This document shows, piece by piece, positions 19,293 to 29,077 of a stretch of 64,000 nt of DNA. The notes under the pieces are model-generated. The model was not told the origin of the DNA. It did not search any database and saw only the letters and a program-made list of their open reading frames with translations. The stretch lies in contig NZ_BAIX01000006.1 of the NCBI RefSeq assembly GCF_000613405.1, forward strand, positions 1 through 64,000, given 5' to 3'. This DNA comes from Hoylesella enoeca JCM 12259. GTDB lineage: Bacteria > Bacteroidota > Bacteroidia > Bacteroidales > Bacteroidaceae. How positions within the stretch are numbered: position 1 is the stretch's first letter; each line of letters starts with the position of its first letter. The position numbers and the translations under genes were made by a program.

Positions 19293-20459
19293 TTAATTGA
19301 AATAGTTCTTAAATCGTTCGAAAATAGACTTCTTTGTCTCGGCGTCTCCCTTAAAGTTATCGCTTCCGCGCATCTTTTCCACCATCGCTTTTTCGTCTTT
19401 GCTCAATGTGGTTGGTACATAAACGCTGACATTTACTACTAAATCGCCCTTGCCGGTACCATAACCTTGCACGGCGGGTAATCCCTTGCCGCGCAACCGG
19501 AGCGTCTTGCCCGGTTGCGTTCCAGGCTCTATTTTAATCTTCACTTTGGTACCTTCAATGGTCGGAATCTCGACTTCGTCACCGAGTGCTGCCGTCGGAA
19601 AGTCTAAGAGAAGATTGTAAATTACATCTTGTTCATCGCGAATGAAAGTATCGTTAGGCTCTTCTTCAACCAGAACTTGGATATTTCCGTTGGTACCTTG
19701 CCGTGGACCGGCGTTGCCTTTACCTTGAACGTTGACCACCATACCCTCAGCTACACCCGCAGGAATATTGATTTCAACCACCTCTTCGCCTTTTACAACA
19801 CCGCTTCCGCCACATTCGTGACACTTGTTTTTGATGACCGAGCCTTCACCATGACACGTGGGACACTCCGTTTGGGTCTGCATCATACCGAGCATTGTAC
19901 GTACTGTCTTGACCACTACACCCTGACCATGACACGTCGGACACGTTTCTGTGCCGCTACCACCTTCTGCTCCGCTTCCGTGACAGTGTGAACAAGTGAC
20001 GTCTTTCTTGACTTTGAATTTCTTGGTAACACCTGTTGCCACCTCTTGAAGCGACAAACGAACTTTCAAACGCAAATCAGCCCCTCGATATTGCGGTCGT
20101 TGTCTGCCACCGCTAAAACCTCCGAAACCTCCGAATCCACCGCTATGTCCTCCGAAAACATCGCCGAACATCGAGAAGATATCATCCATTGAGAAGCCTC
20201 CGGCGCCACCAAATCCACCGAAACCACCAGCTCCTGCAGGACCGTCGAAACCGAATTGGTCATACTGTTGTCGCTTCTGCGCATCGTGTAATACGTCATA
20301 TGCTTCTGCAGCTTCTTTGAATTTTTCCTCAGCTTCTTTATTGCCGGGATTGCGATCGGGGTGATATTTAATAGCGATTTTCCGATACGCCACTTTAATT
20401 TCGTCGTCTGTGGCAGTCTTTTCAACGCCTAGGACCTCGTAGTAATCTCTCTTTGCCAT
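19293..20459 (-). CDS. dnaJ: Chaperone DnaJ (Hsp40)
   Basis: 388-residue class I J-protein that stimulates DnaK ATPase and delivers unfolded clients. The J domain (1-70) has the HPD triad in [11 protein letters not shown] Gly/Phe-rich linker follows (about 75-125). The zinc domain has four CxxCxGxG repeats ([32 protein letters not shown]). The C-terminal client domains include LRLRGKGLP. The start [11 protein letters not shown] is canonical; an in-frame ATG 51 bp upstream falls in the preceding hairpin. It follows grpE. Confidence 0.96.
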   Translation of the reverse strand: MAKRDYYEVLGVEKTATDDEIKVAYRKIAIKYHPDRNPGNKEAEEKFKEAAEAYDVLHDAQKRQQYDQFGFDGPAGAGGFGGFGGAGGFSMDDIFSMFGDVFGGHSGGFGGFGGFSGGRQRPQYRGADLRLKVRLSLQEVATGVTKKFKVKKDVTCSHCHGSGAEGGSGTETCPTCHGQGVVVKTVRTMLGMMQTQTECPTCHGEGSVIKNKCHECGGSGVVKGEEVVEINIPAGVAEGMVVNVQGKGNAGPRQGTNGNIQVLVEEEPNDTFIRDEQDVIYNLLLDFPTAALGDEVEIPTIEGTKVKIKIEPGTQPGKTLRLRGKGLPAVQGYGTGKGDLVVNVSVYVPTTLSKDEKAMVEKMRGSDNFKGDAETKKSIFERFKNYFN

Positions 20460-20483
20460 TTGTAAAAGATGGATAAAATAAAA

Positions 20484-20510
20484 ATGAAAGGGTCTTTGGG
20501 GCCCTTTCAT
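20484..20510 (-). terminator. Hairpin between grpE and dnaJ
   Basis: ATGAAAGGG (20,484-20,492) and CCCTTTCAT (20,502-20,510) form a stem followed on the complement by a TTTTTATTTT run. It looks like an intrinsic terminator that could lower dnaJ relative to grpE. Confidence 0.65.
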
Positions 20511-20521
20511 TAAATGTATAC

Positions 20522-21129
20522 TTATTGCCCGACTGCAACTTTCGCGTGACGGATAACCCTATCATTCAACATATAACCAGCCTGAACGCAGTCGATTACC
20601 TTACCTTTCTTGTCGTCGCCCATACCTGGAACCATTGCAACTGCTTCGTGATAGTCTACGTCGAAGTCTTTCCCGTCGGTGTCGATCTTCTTAACACCGA
20701 GGCTTTCGAGCGTTTTCATCAGCTTCTTGAATATCAGTTCCCAACCTTCTTCAAGTGCTTTTATGTCTTCGGCTTTGCTGCATTGTCAATAGCTCGTTCC
20801 ATATCGTCTATGATGGGTAGTATAGCAGCCACCGTTTTCTCGCCTCCGTTGAGGATTAAATCAGCTACTTCCTTGCGCGTTCGCTTCTTATAGTTCTCAA
20901 ATTCGGCCACAGTACGCAGATATTTATTTTTCAATTCTTCGATTTCTGCATTGGCTTCTGCCAACGAATCTTGGTTTTCTGCCTTTTCGTCAGCTGGCTC
21001 ATCTGAGGCGTTCGGGTCAGTTTCGCAGGTCGTTTGATTCTCATTTTCAGAACATTGATTCGTCATCTCTTCATTGCCTGCAATGTTTCCGTCTTTTATG
21101 TCTATCTTTTGTTTTTTCTGATTCATCAT
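20522..21129 (-). pseudogene. grpE: Nucleotide exchange factor GrpE, split by one missing base
   Basis: GrpE releases ADP from DnaK. The N-terminal part (21,129 to about 20,774) contains an acidic, disordered leader, the long coiled coil (ANAEIEELKNKYLRTVAEFE, then NYKKRTRKE) and DDMERAIDNAA. The rest (from about 20,773 to 20,522) reads EDIKALEEGWELIFKKLMKTL and then the beta domain FDVDYHEAVAMVPG ... [21 protein letters not shown]. One G restored in AAG-GCC beside 20,773 makes a normal protein of about 202 residues. GrpE is normally needed for growth, so an error in the sequence is the favoured explanation. Confidence 0.88.
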
Positions 21130-21196
21130 TGCTCGTTTTTTGATTTTATGTCAATGGTAGCAAAAAGCTTGCCATTCTTGCTCAGAATACGCATCA

Positions 21197-21226
21197 ACAC
21201 AGGTCTCGTTTAGCACGGACCTGTGT
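21197..21226 (-). terminator. Hairpin after ABC-F gene
   Basis: ACACAGGT (21,197-21,204) and ACCTGTGT (21,219-21,226) form a stem between the ABC-F stop and grpE. There is no T run, so termination strength is uncertain. Confidence 0.4.
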
Positions 21227-21252
21227 CAGAAATGGCGTATATATGCGTGGTA

Positions 21253-22872
<1,620 letters not shown>

Positions 22873-23096
22873 TTATATATATTATTGTTGATAAGTTAAC
22901 AGTTGACAAGTCAATGAGGATTTTTTAACCTATCGTTTACTACCAAACACTCATTTACTGCATTTACCTGTTCACTTGTTAACCGTGTGCAAAGTTACGA
23001 AGAATATCCCGATAAACCAAATATCGCGTTGCGTTTAGCCGTTAAACAGCATGGAGAAAAAGGCTGATGCGTGCACACTCTGTGATAAAAATATCG

Positions 23097-23104
23097 TAAC
23101 TTTG
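23097..23104 (+). promoter_or_regulatory. -7 box giving a nearly leaderless mRNA
   Basis: TAACTTTG ends 7 bp before the ATG at 23,112. Initiation would be at or within a few bases of the start codon. Confidence 0.6.
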
Positions 23105-23111
23105 CGGCCGA

Positions 23112-24005
23112 ATGAGAACAAATACATCACAAAATGGAGACGGATACGACATCTATACCGTTGATCATAATGCCGAATTGCTGCCATGGTTGCTTGAAAC
23201 GCTGAAAAAAGAAAGCCGAAGCAAGATCAAAGCCACACTGCAAGGGCGAGGCATCAAAGTAAATGGCAAGCAGGTGACGCAATATAATTACCCGCTCAAA
23301 CCGGGTATGAAAGTAGCCGTAAGCAAATCGAAGAAAAACGATACGTTCAAAAGTCGCTACCTCAAAATTGTCTATGAAGATCGCCATTTGGTCGTTGTGG
23401 AGAAGAATGTGGGCATTCTTTCAATGGCCGCAGGACATGCGTCGCTCAACGTGAAGACCGTGCTCGATGATTATTTTCGACGCACACGTCAGCGTTGTAC
23501 GGCCCATGTGGTGCACCGGTTAGACCGAGACACAAGCGGACTGATGATTTATACCAAAGATATCGAAGTAGAACAATTGTTCGAACGCGATTGGCATCAC
23601 ATCGTTTACGACCGTCGTTATGTGGCAGTGGTATCAGGCGAAATGGAAGAAGACGGCGGAACCGTTGCCAATTGGCTCAAAGACAACAAGGCTTATGTCA
23701 CTTATTCCAGTCCGGTCGACAACGGCGGCAAGTATGCCATCACGCATTTCCACACGTTGAAACGAACAGTCGAACACAGTCTTGTGGAATTTCGCTTGGA
23801 GACCGGCCGTAAAAATCAGATTCGTGTGCATTGCGCCGATATGGGGCATCCAGTTTGCGGCGACATGAAATACGGCAACGGAGACAATCCCTTGAATCGT
23901 TTGTGTCTCCATGCCTATGTGCTCTGCTTCTATCATCCCATTACGCACAGGCGAATGGAATTTGAAACGCCCATCCCCACACCATTCCTTCACCTGCTCA
24001 AATAA
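23112..24005 (+). CDS. RluA-family RNA pseudouridine synthase
   Basis: 297-residue enzyme that isomerises uridine to pseudouridine in rRNA or tRNA. An S4-like RNA-binding segment lies in residues 30-75 (SRSKIKATLQGRGIKVNGKQV). The catalytic domain follows, with the active aspartate in HVVHRLDRDTSGLMIYTK, the basic loop and the C-terminal LETGRKNQIRVHCADMGHPV followed by GDMKYG. The order matches RluC/RluD-like enzymes. The substrate position cannot be told from the sequence. Confidence 0.92.
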   Translation: MRTNTSQNGDGYDIYTVDHNAELLPWLLETLKKESRSKIKATLQGRGIKVNGKQVTQYNYPLKPGMKVAVSKSKKNDTFKSRYLKIVYEDRHLVVVEKNVGILSMAAGHASLNVKTVLDDYFRRTRQRCTAHVVHRLDRDTSGLMIYTKDIEVEQLFERDWHHIVYDRRYVAVVSGEMEEDGGTVANWLKDNKAYVTYSSPVDNGGKYAITHFHTLKRTVEHSLVEFRLETGRKNQIRVHCADMGHPVCGDMKYGNGDNPLNRLCLHAYVLCFYHPITHRRMEFETPIPTPFLHLLK

Positions 24006-24029
24006 TCTGATTTAATCTTTAATAGGTAT

Positions 24030-24185
24030 ATGAGTTCAAGTTTTTTGTATTATCTCTTCGTATTAGTAGGTATCGTTATGGCCGTGATCATCATAAAAAA
24101 GGTGACCGGCTGCTTGTTCCGATTAATTTCGATCGCCATCATCATCGCCGCACTCTTGTTCATCTATTTCACTTGTTTTCGTTGA
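24030..24185 (+). CDS. Small membrane protein, 51 residues
   Basis: Predicted 51-residue protein with two hydrophobic stretches (about 4-22 and 31-49) separated by a KKVTGC turn. It starts 24 bp after the pseudouridine synthase stop, so cotranscription is likely. There are two cysteines (28 and 49) and a C-terminal Arg. Function is unknown; it may be a small regulator or subunit at the inner membrane. The even hydrophobic pattern and clean start argue for a true gene. Confidence 0.6.
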   Translation: MSSSFLYYLFVLVGIVMAVIIIKKVTGCLFRLISIAIIIAALLFIYFTCFR

Positions 24186-24378
24186 TAACACACCACCCTG
24201 TGATCAGCAATGCTGTGACGAAGCGTTTTTCAACTTCCGATTAACGCTTAATCGTCGTGCAAAAAACATCCATTCATCGTGCAAAAGACATGTTTTTGCA
24301 CGAGGGGAAATCATACCTAAAAATGAGGATAACGTGAATTACCAATTTTTGAGTATTGCAGGAGAAGATTCCCCATCG

Positions 24379-24386
24379 TATCTTTG
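24379..24386 (+). promoter_or_regulatory. Promoter of candidate ncRNA
   Basis: TATCTTTG matches the -7 consensus. A TTG at 24,356-24,358 lies 20 bp upstream, which fits the -33 element. Transcription would begin near 24,392. Confidence 0.6.
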
Positions 24387-24391
24387 CAATA

Positions 24392-24530
24392 TCAAAACAG
24401 ATGGATAACATACAAATAAGTGCGGGGATGTGTGCACTCTTTCCACTCGAGAAGGTTTGGTTGAAGGCCAATTCAAGTCTTAACAGTTCCAGACCTGAAG
24501 GTTAGAACGCACTCAGGAAGCCGCACTTAC
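24392..24530 (+). ncRNA. Candidate structured small RNA
   Basis: A segment closed by a perfect 9-bp stem, TAAGTGCGG (24,417-24,425) with CCGCACTTA (24,521-24,529). Inside are a second paired part (GTGTGC 24,430-24,435 with GCACTC 24,509-24,514, one mismatch), a hairpin TTGAA-ggccaa-TTCAA (24,461-24,475 region) and a hairpin GTTC-cag-ACC-tgaa-GGT-ta-GAAC (24,486-24,508). It has its own promoter and no open frame. A long closing stem with an open interior is reminiscent of 6S-type RNA, but size and motifs are not sufficient to name a class. The 3' end is uncertain. Confidence 0.45.
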
Positions 24531-24718
24531 TTTTAAAACCATCGATTTTAGGCATTGCTGCATTCTTCTTCTACGCTGCGGCTATACACACGCGTACGCT
24601 GCCCATGCTTCGCCGACCGCTGATTTATCATCTCTACATGCTCATCGCCTTTCTATCCATTTTGATGACCTATTTCGGCGTGAACTATGTGCTCGGCGGA
24701 ATGCATGCTTATGCCTGA
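24507..24718 (+). pseudogene. 3' remnant of cytochrome c biogenesis gene ccsA
   Basis: An open frame of about 70 codons without a start translates to a membrane-protein tail. It ends in HLYMLIAFLSILMTYFGVN and then YVLGGMHAYA before the TGA at 24,716-24,718. This matches the well-conserved C-terminus of CcsA/ResC haem-handling proteins (TYFGVN-x-x-GGMH). The WWD haem-binding region and everything else upstream are absent. The candidate RNA occupies the space in front, and the open frame overlaps its last bases. It appears to be a deletion scar of a larger nrfHA/ccs-type locus. Confidence 0.65.
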
Positions 24719-24744
24719 ACGCAAACCGTTGAAGGAAACATGTG

Positions 24745-24769
24745 AAAAAGGCGTCTGAGACGCCTTTTT
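24745..24769. terminator. Strong bidirectional terminator
   Basis: AAAAAGGCGTC - TGA - GACGCCTTTTT, a perfect 11-bp palindrome with a T run, placed after the ccsA remnant. Confidence 0.85.
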
Positions 24770-24846
24770 CTATGCAATGAAGAAGAAAAATAGCAATAAA
24801 TGGAAGATTTTTGCTTTAAAATGTTGGAAGCAAAACAAAAAATCAT

Positions 24847-24854
24847 TATATTTG
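24847..24854 (+). promoter_or_regulatory. -7 box before the 41-nt repeat array
   Basis: TATATTTG lies 37 bp before the first repeat. If used, the repeats form most of an about 280-nt 5' leader of DUF6261 gene 1. Confidence 0.5.
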
Positions 24855-24890
24855 CTCAATCAATTCGGGAATTATGCGTTGTAGAGATAC

Positions 24891-25063
24891 AATGCGTCCG
24901 CGACAAAAGAAAATGCATTTTGTACGCCTACAATACGTCCGCGACAAAAGAAAATGCGTTTTGTACGCCTACAATGCGTCCGCGACAAAAGAAAATGCGT
25001 TTTGTATGCCTACAATGCGTCCGCGACAAAAGAAAATGCGTTTTGTATGCCTACAATGCGTTA
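24891..25063 (+). repeat. 41-nt tandem repeat array, 4.2 copies, before DUF6261 gene 1
   Basis: Four almost identical 41-nt units begin at 24,891, 24,932, 24,973 and 25,014, plus a partial fifth at 25,055. Each has AATGCGTCCGCGACAAAAGA at its start and a small dyad ACAAAA ... TTTTGT. The units differ at only a few positions. Because 41 is not a multiple of three, reading frames through it rotate, and it is not taken as coding. It ends 76 bp before the ATG of the DUF6261 gene. Confidence 0.9.
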
Positions 25064-25139
25064 TTCCTAAAATAGAAAATATTGAGAAAACCTAAATTGA
25101 TAAGTAATTTAAACATTAACCTACAAAAACAGAAAAATT

Positions 25140-26128
25140 ATGACAGCAGAAATTAAAACAATTGCTTTAAGCAGAGTGAACAATGGTGCACATTACAATT
25201 TTATGAGTGATGTGTCGCAGAAAGCTAAAAAAAATGCGAAGGTCTATGCCAAGGTAAAAGATCTCGTTGATCAACTTGCGGCGGCTGTCTTGGATGAAAA
25301 CGGTGCGCTTGTGATGAGTCAAAAAGACGAGTTGAGTGATGTAATCAGTCAATTCGATAAGCAGCGAGAGCATTACTTTCGCGGTTATCGCAATGGCGTA
25401 AAGAGCTTCAGACATTTCCCGGCCGGTGCACAGAAGCAAGCTGCGGATAAGCTTTGGCAGCATATTATTGATTACGGAATTGATCCCAAGATGCAATTAG
25501 ACCGCGAGACGGGTCTCCTCACTAATTTCATCGAAGATCTCTCAACCAAATTTGCCGGATTAGTGACGTTGCTCGGACTCAAGCCGTTTCTTGATGGAAT
25601 GAGAGCTGCTAATCTCAAAGTGCGTGATGCACTCTCTAATCGCAACACCGCACACTCCAAGCAGGCGATAGGCGCGATGAAGAATGCGCGAGCCAAGACA
25701 GATCAGGCTTATACGGCTCTGATCAGGCGTATCAATGCTTATGCCGAGATTGAGGCGATGCCGATTATGCCGACTTTATCGCAGAGGTTAATACGCAGAT
25801 CAAACGATTTAAGAAAGAAGTCATTGTGAAGCAGACTTCCGAAGAAAAACTTTTGCTCAAATACTTGCCCGACTTCGAGAAAGAATTGAATTATGCGCCA
25901 AAAATACTCTCCTATACAGGCATCAAGAGACGGAGTCTTGAGAAACATTTTGTGTATCAACTCATGGTCAATAAAGACGCCAACAATGTGATATGGGTAA
26001 AAGTGGAGAAAGAAAAGTTAGTCAAGACGAGTACGCCTCCCGCACGTAAAAACAATAAGAAGACATCGGAAGATGGGCCAACTGTGACCGACAAAAACGG
26101 CACGCGCCCCGTGGTTCCGGATGAATAG
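25140..26128 (+). pseudogene. DUF6261-family protein 1, frameshifted
   Basis: Bacteroidales-specific, mostly helical protein of unknown function. The N-terminus (IKTIALSRVNNGAHYNF) aligns with the starts of the genes at 35,874 and 55,771 (pattern N-x-x-H-x-x-F). The first frame runs to 25,829, but after about 25,757 the sense continues one frame over (DADYADFIAEVNTQIKRFKK) to the stop at 26,128. One G restored in GCG-GAT near 25,757 gives about 329 residues. No signal peptide is seen, so a cytoplasmic site is likely. The gene sits between a 41-nt repeat array and a strong terminator. Confidence 0.75.
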
Positions 26129-26144
26129 AGGATGAAGAATAGAA

Positions 26145-26200
26145 GAGGAGGGATGAAGACAGATTTGCTTTGGCAAATAGATTCTCATCCCTCCTTTTTG
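26145..26200 (+). terminator. Terminator of DUF6261 gene 1
   Basis: AGGAGGGATGA (26,146-26,156) and TCATCCCTCCT (26,185-26,195), with an inner stem ATTTGC/GCAAAT, followed by a long T run. Confidence 0.85.
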
Positions 26201-26233
26201 TTTTTTTATTTTTGTGATCTTGTCGGATAGCGT

Positions 26234-29074
26234 TCAGCTACGGCTTACCTGTAATCCCTGCCTGCTCAAAGTCATATCCACAAAACGAGCATTGGGATAC
26301 AGCGGATGGGCAGTCAAGATCTGCTTGATGCGAGCCGCGGCATCGGGGTCCTTGGCCACCATATATAGATAGCCGCCCCCGCCGGCGCCGGGAAGTTTAT
26401 AACCGAGACACAAATCATCGATCAAATCTGTCAAACGATGGATCGACTCGGGATTGGTTCCGCTGTCGAGTGCCTGATTCTGCATCCATGTTTTACGTAT
26501 TAAACGGCCCATTTTGGTGAAATTCTGCCGTTGGATGGCTTCATACATTTCGATCGTGTGTGCTTTCATTGCACGTAGCTGTTCTAACTCTGTGTGCTGA
26601 TTGAGAAACATCCGGCGAACGATTTCCGCTAAAATATTCTTCGCCGTGCGCGTGATTCCTGTATAGAACAACAAATGACAAGCGCGATATTCGGCTTGTG
26701 TGTAAAGCTCGGAAGGCAACCAGCGCACCACAGGATGTTGCTCAAATCCTCGATCGGTCTGCAAGAGTTTGATGCCCGGCAGCAAACCGCCGAACTGGTC
26801 TTGCCAGCCGCCACCCGTGGTGAGCAATTGTTCCAAAATGAGCGTGCGCAAACCAATCTCGTTTTTGTCCCAAGCCAGTCCGCAGAAGTCGCTCAATGCA
26901 CCGAGAACCGTTGACGCCAACAGGCTGCTCGTGCCCAATCCGCTACCTGCGGGAATCGCAGAGAGGAGCGTGATTTCGATGCCGCAGCCGAAAGCTCGCA
27001 ATTGTTTTTTAAGCGATGAAAAGCGTTCGGCCGTATAATCGGGCAGGAAGCCCGCCAAAGCCAATGCTGCTTTGGGGATGGAGAATGGGCTTCCCACCCG
27101 ATTATATACAGCAAGTTCTTGATATGTTTTAATTGTCTCAGAAGCGCCGAGATCGATGCTTCGCAACACGATATGCGGTTCTGTGCATGGACGAATATAG
27201 GTTTGCAAAGGCGGCTGTCCGTTGAGTTCGATAGCCACGTTAATGACATTTCCGCCCTCCATCAAGCAATAGGGCGGCGTGTCGGTCCATCCGCCGGCAA
27301 TGTCGATGCGCACGGGGCTGCGTCCCCACACAATTTGATCGCCATAAACAGACATTCGAGGAGACTGCGACCGTCCGGACGCCATCTCGATCAGCCCCTG
27401 ACGCAATAGCGCAAAGGCTTTTTGCTCATGTTCCCAACCATCCTCACCGCGCAAACGTTGCACTTCCGATCGAAACATTGCGTCGTGAATGCGCGTGAGC
27501 AACTGTTCGTCGTCGGACAACGGAGTGGGCAACGGAATATCATTGGCAGCAAATTCGTGTGCAGCATCATCCAGATCAATTTGATAAAACACGCTATGCC
27601 GATAATTCTTAGCCAAAGTTGTCCAATTGGAAATGCGGAAGTGCTGCCGCTGGTTCGTAAGACGGCGAAGATTGGCACGTGTAGCTATGTCGTCGGCACT
27701 AATTTTCGGAGCTTTCATCCATAATTCGCGACCTGCCGCCAACTTTGGTTCGCAGAGCATCCAGTGCAGTATAAGCTCGGCATCGGCTAGCCTCTCCACT
27801 ACGGGGAAAATGCAGGCAGTCTGTAAGTCGGTTGCTCCTGCAATGCGATTGATATCAATTTGTCGCTCGGTAGCCCATTTGCAGAAAGGCATTCCGATGA
27901 ATATCGTGTCGGGAGAATGCAGATCGCCTCGGAACAGATCCTCGTAACCGTAAGGACGAAGAGCCACACTCCCCTCCCCTATCGGAACTATGTCGATGCA
28001 CTGGCCTGCTTGCAAGACGATGCTCCAATCGTTTTGCGGCACACCGGTGATGATGTGATCGTGCTGAAGATGCCAACCATGGCTCACATAGCTATTCTCT
28101 ATCCACAAATTTCGATTGCTTTCGGTGATCGGGATTTGTATTTCCGCATTTTGTACGAACATGGCCGGATGCGGTTTTCGCGAATGGTGCATGATGGCGC
28201 GCTGATCATTCACCAGATTTTGGATGGCTAACGTAGACGAGATCAGCTCGTGGCTGGTTCCGAAATGATAAAATTCGCCGCCTGGCAATGGTAAGACAGC
28301 AACGCGAAGATCATTGATTTCGGCATCAAGAATCGTGGGATCGGTGCCCAAAGCACATCCGAATTCTCCGTACATGTCGTAATTGATGATGCCGCCATTG
28401 CGCTGTGATCGTTGCATCAATACTTGGATGGCCCGATCACTGAACAACCAAACACCAATATCTGTGAGATATAAATGCTCATTGAGGAGTTCGCTGAGCG
28501 TGTGAACACTTGGTTTCTGAAGCATGCACTTCAACGATGATGGCGTTTTTCGCGATGAAACAAATACGCCGTGGTCTTTGGCGATCTCCGGACCGAGCCA
28601 CAAACCATAACAAATCACATCAACATCGGGGATGGGTCCGATCGATTCGGAAGAACGAATATAAACATCTCCGCTGACTATCATCGTGTGAATAGACGGC
28701 GGAGCGGCCTGCATGATTCGCTCGTAAAGCGGAATTTGCAGAGAGAGCAGATTTTGGGATAGGCGCTGACCGCGCTCCCAACGAAACACGGGAATGGGTG
28801 TCAGCACTTTGCCCGACGGCGCATAAGCCGGCAACCTTCGGCTCTGTCCGCCGGCGTGAAGCATGAGTCTCCTCTCATTTGATAGCCAATCGTTGAACGA
28901 AAGACCATTATTCGTTGCCTCAAAAGCCGCTTTCAGCAAATGCGCAGATCCTCCGCCCGAACCGAGCTTTCGATCGACGGGATCGCAACAACAGAACCAT
29001 TCTTCTCGATTCAGTCCCGTTATATCGTGAAAACAATCAACAAGATTCGGGGGAAGTGATAATAATTTCTTCAT
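26234..29074 (-). CDS. fkp: Bifunctional fucokinase / GDP-L-fucose pyrophosphorylase
   Basis: 946-residue salvage enzyme. The N-terminal half is the fucose-1-phosphate guanylyltransferase (nucleotide loop LHAGGQSRRLPAYAPSGK at about 72-89). The C-terminal third is a GHMP sugar kinase (RSPVRIDIAGGWTDTPPYC at about 585-605, the ATP loop PAGSGLGTSSLLAS, and PGAGGGGYLYMV near the end). Together they turn free L-fucose into GDP-L-fucose for fucosylation of capsules and surface glycoproteins, a hallmark of gut and oral Bacteroidales. Full length, no breaks. It lies 3 bp downstream of the YfhO gene on the same strand. Confidence 0.95.
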   Translation of the reverse strand: MKKLLSLPPNLVDCFHDITGLNREEWFCCCDPVDRKLGSGGGSAHLLKAAFEATNNGLSFNDWLSNERRLMLHAGGQSRRLPAYAPSGKVLTPIPVFRWERGQRLSQNLLSLQIPLYERIMQAAPPSIHTMIVSGDVYIRSSESIGPIPDVDVICYGLWLGPEIAKDHGVFVSSRKTPSSLKCMLQKPSVHTLSELLNEHLYLTDIGVWLFSDRAIQVLMQRSQRNGGIINYDMYGEFGCALGTDPTILDAEINDLRVAVLPLPGGEFYHFGTSHELISSTLAIQNLVNDQRAIMHHSRKPHPAMFVQNAEIQIPITESNRNLWIENSYVSHGWHLQHDHIITGVPQNDWSIVLQAGQCIDIVPIGEGSVALRPYGYEDLFRGDLHSPDTIFIGMPFCKWATERQIDINRIAGATDLQTACIFPVVERLADAELILHWMLCEPKLAAGRELWMKAPKISADDIATRANLRRLTNQRQHFRISNWTTLAKNYRHSVFYQIDLDDAAHEFAANDIPLPTPLSDDEQLLTRIHDAMFRSEVQRLRGEDGWEHEQKAFALLRQGLIEMASGRSQSPRMSVYGDQIVWGRSPVRIDIAGGWTDTPPYCLMEGGNVINVAIELNGQPPLQTYIRPCTEPHIVLRSIDLGASETIKTYQELAVYNRVGSPFSIPKAALALAGFLPDYTAERFSSLKKQLRAFGCGIEITLLSAIPAGSGLGTSSLLASTVLGALSDFCGLAWDKNEIGLRTLILEQLLTTGGGWQDQFGGLLPGIKLLQTDRGFEQHPVVRWLPSELYTQAEYRACHLLFYTGITRTAKNILAEIVRRMFLNQHTELEQLRAMKAHTIEMYEAIQRQNFTKMGRLIRKTWMQNQALDSGTNPESIHRLTDLIDDLCLGYKLPGAGGGGYLYMVAKDPDAAARIKQILTAHPLYPNARFVDMTLSRQGLQVSRS

Positions 29075-29077
29075 CGG

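Noticed and set aside
20522..21129. Two separate short genes in place of grpE
   Set aside because: Both parts are consecutive segments of one GrpE protein and rejoin with one base restored; the same holds for the other six split genes.
24480..24515. 4.5S (SRP) RNA, because of ACC-tgaa-GGT preceded by CAG
   Set aside because: The conserved GGAA tetraloop with AGCAG on the 3' side is missing and the arms are of very unequal length.
24891..25063. CRISPR array
   Set aside because: The units are nearly identical over their whole 41 nt, so there are no unique spacers, and no cas genes are present.
24800..25075. 91-residue protein across the tandem repeats
   Set aside because: The 41-nt unit rotates through all three frames, giving low-complexity translations; there is no plausible start context.
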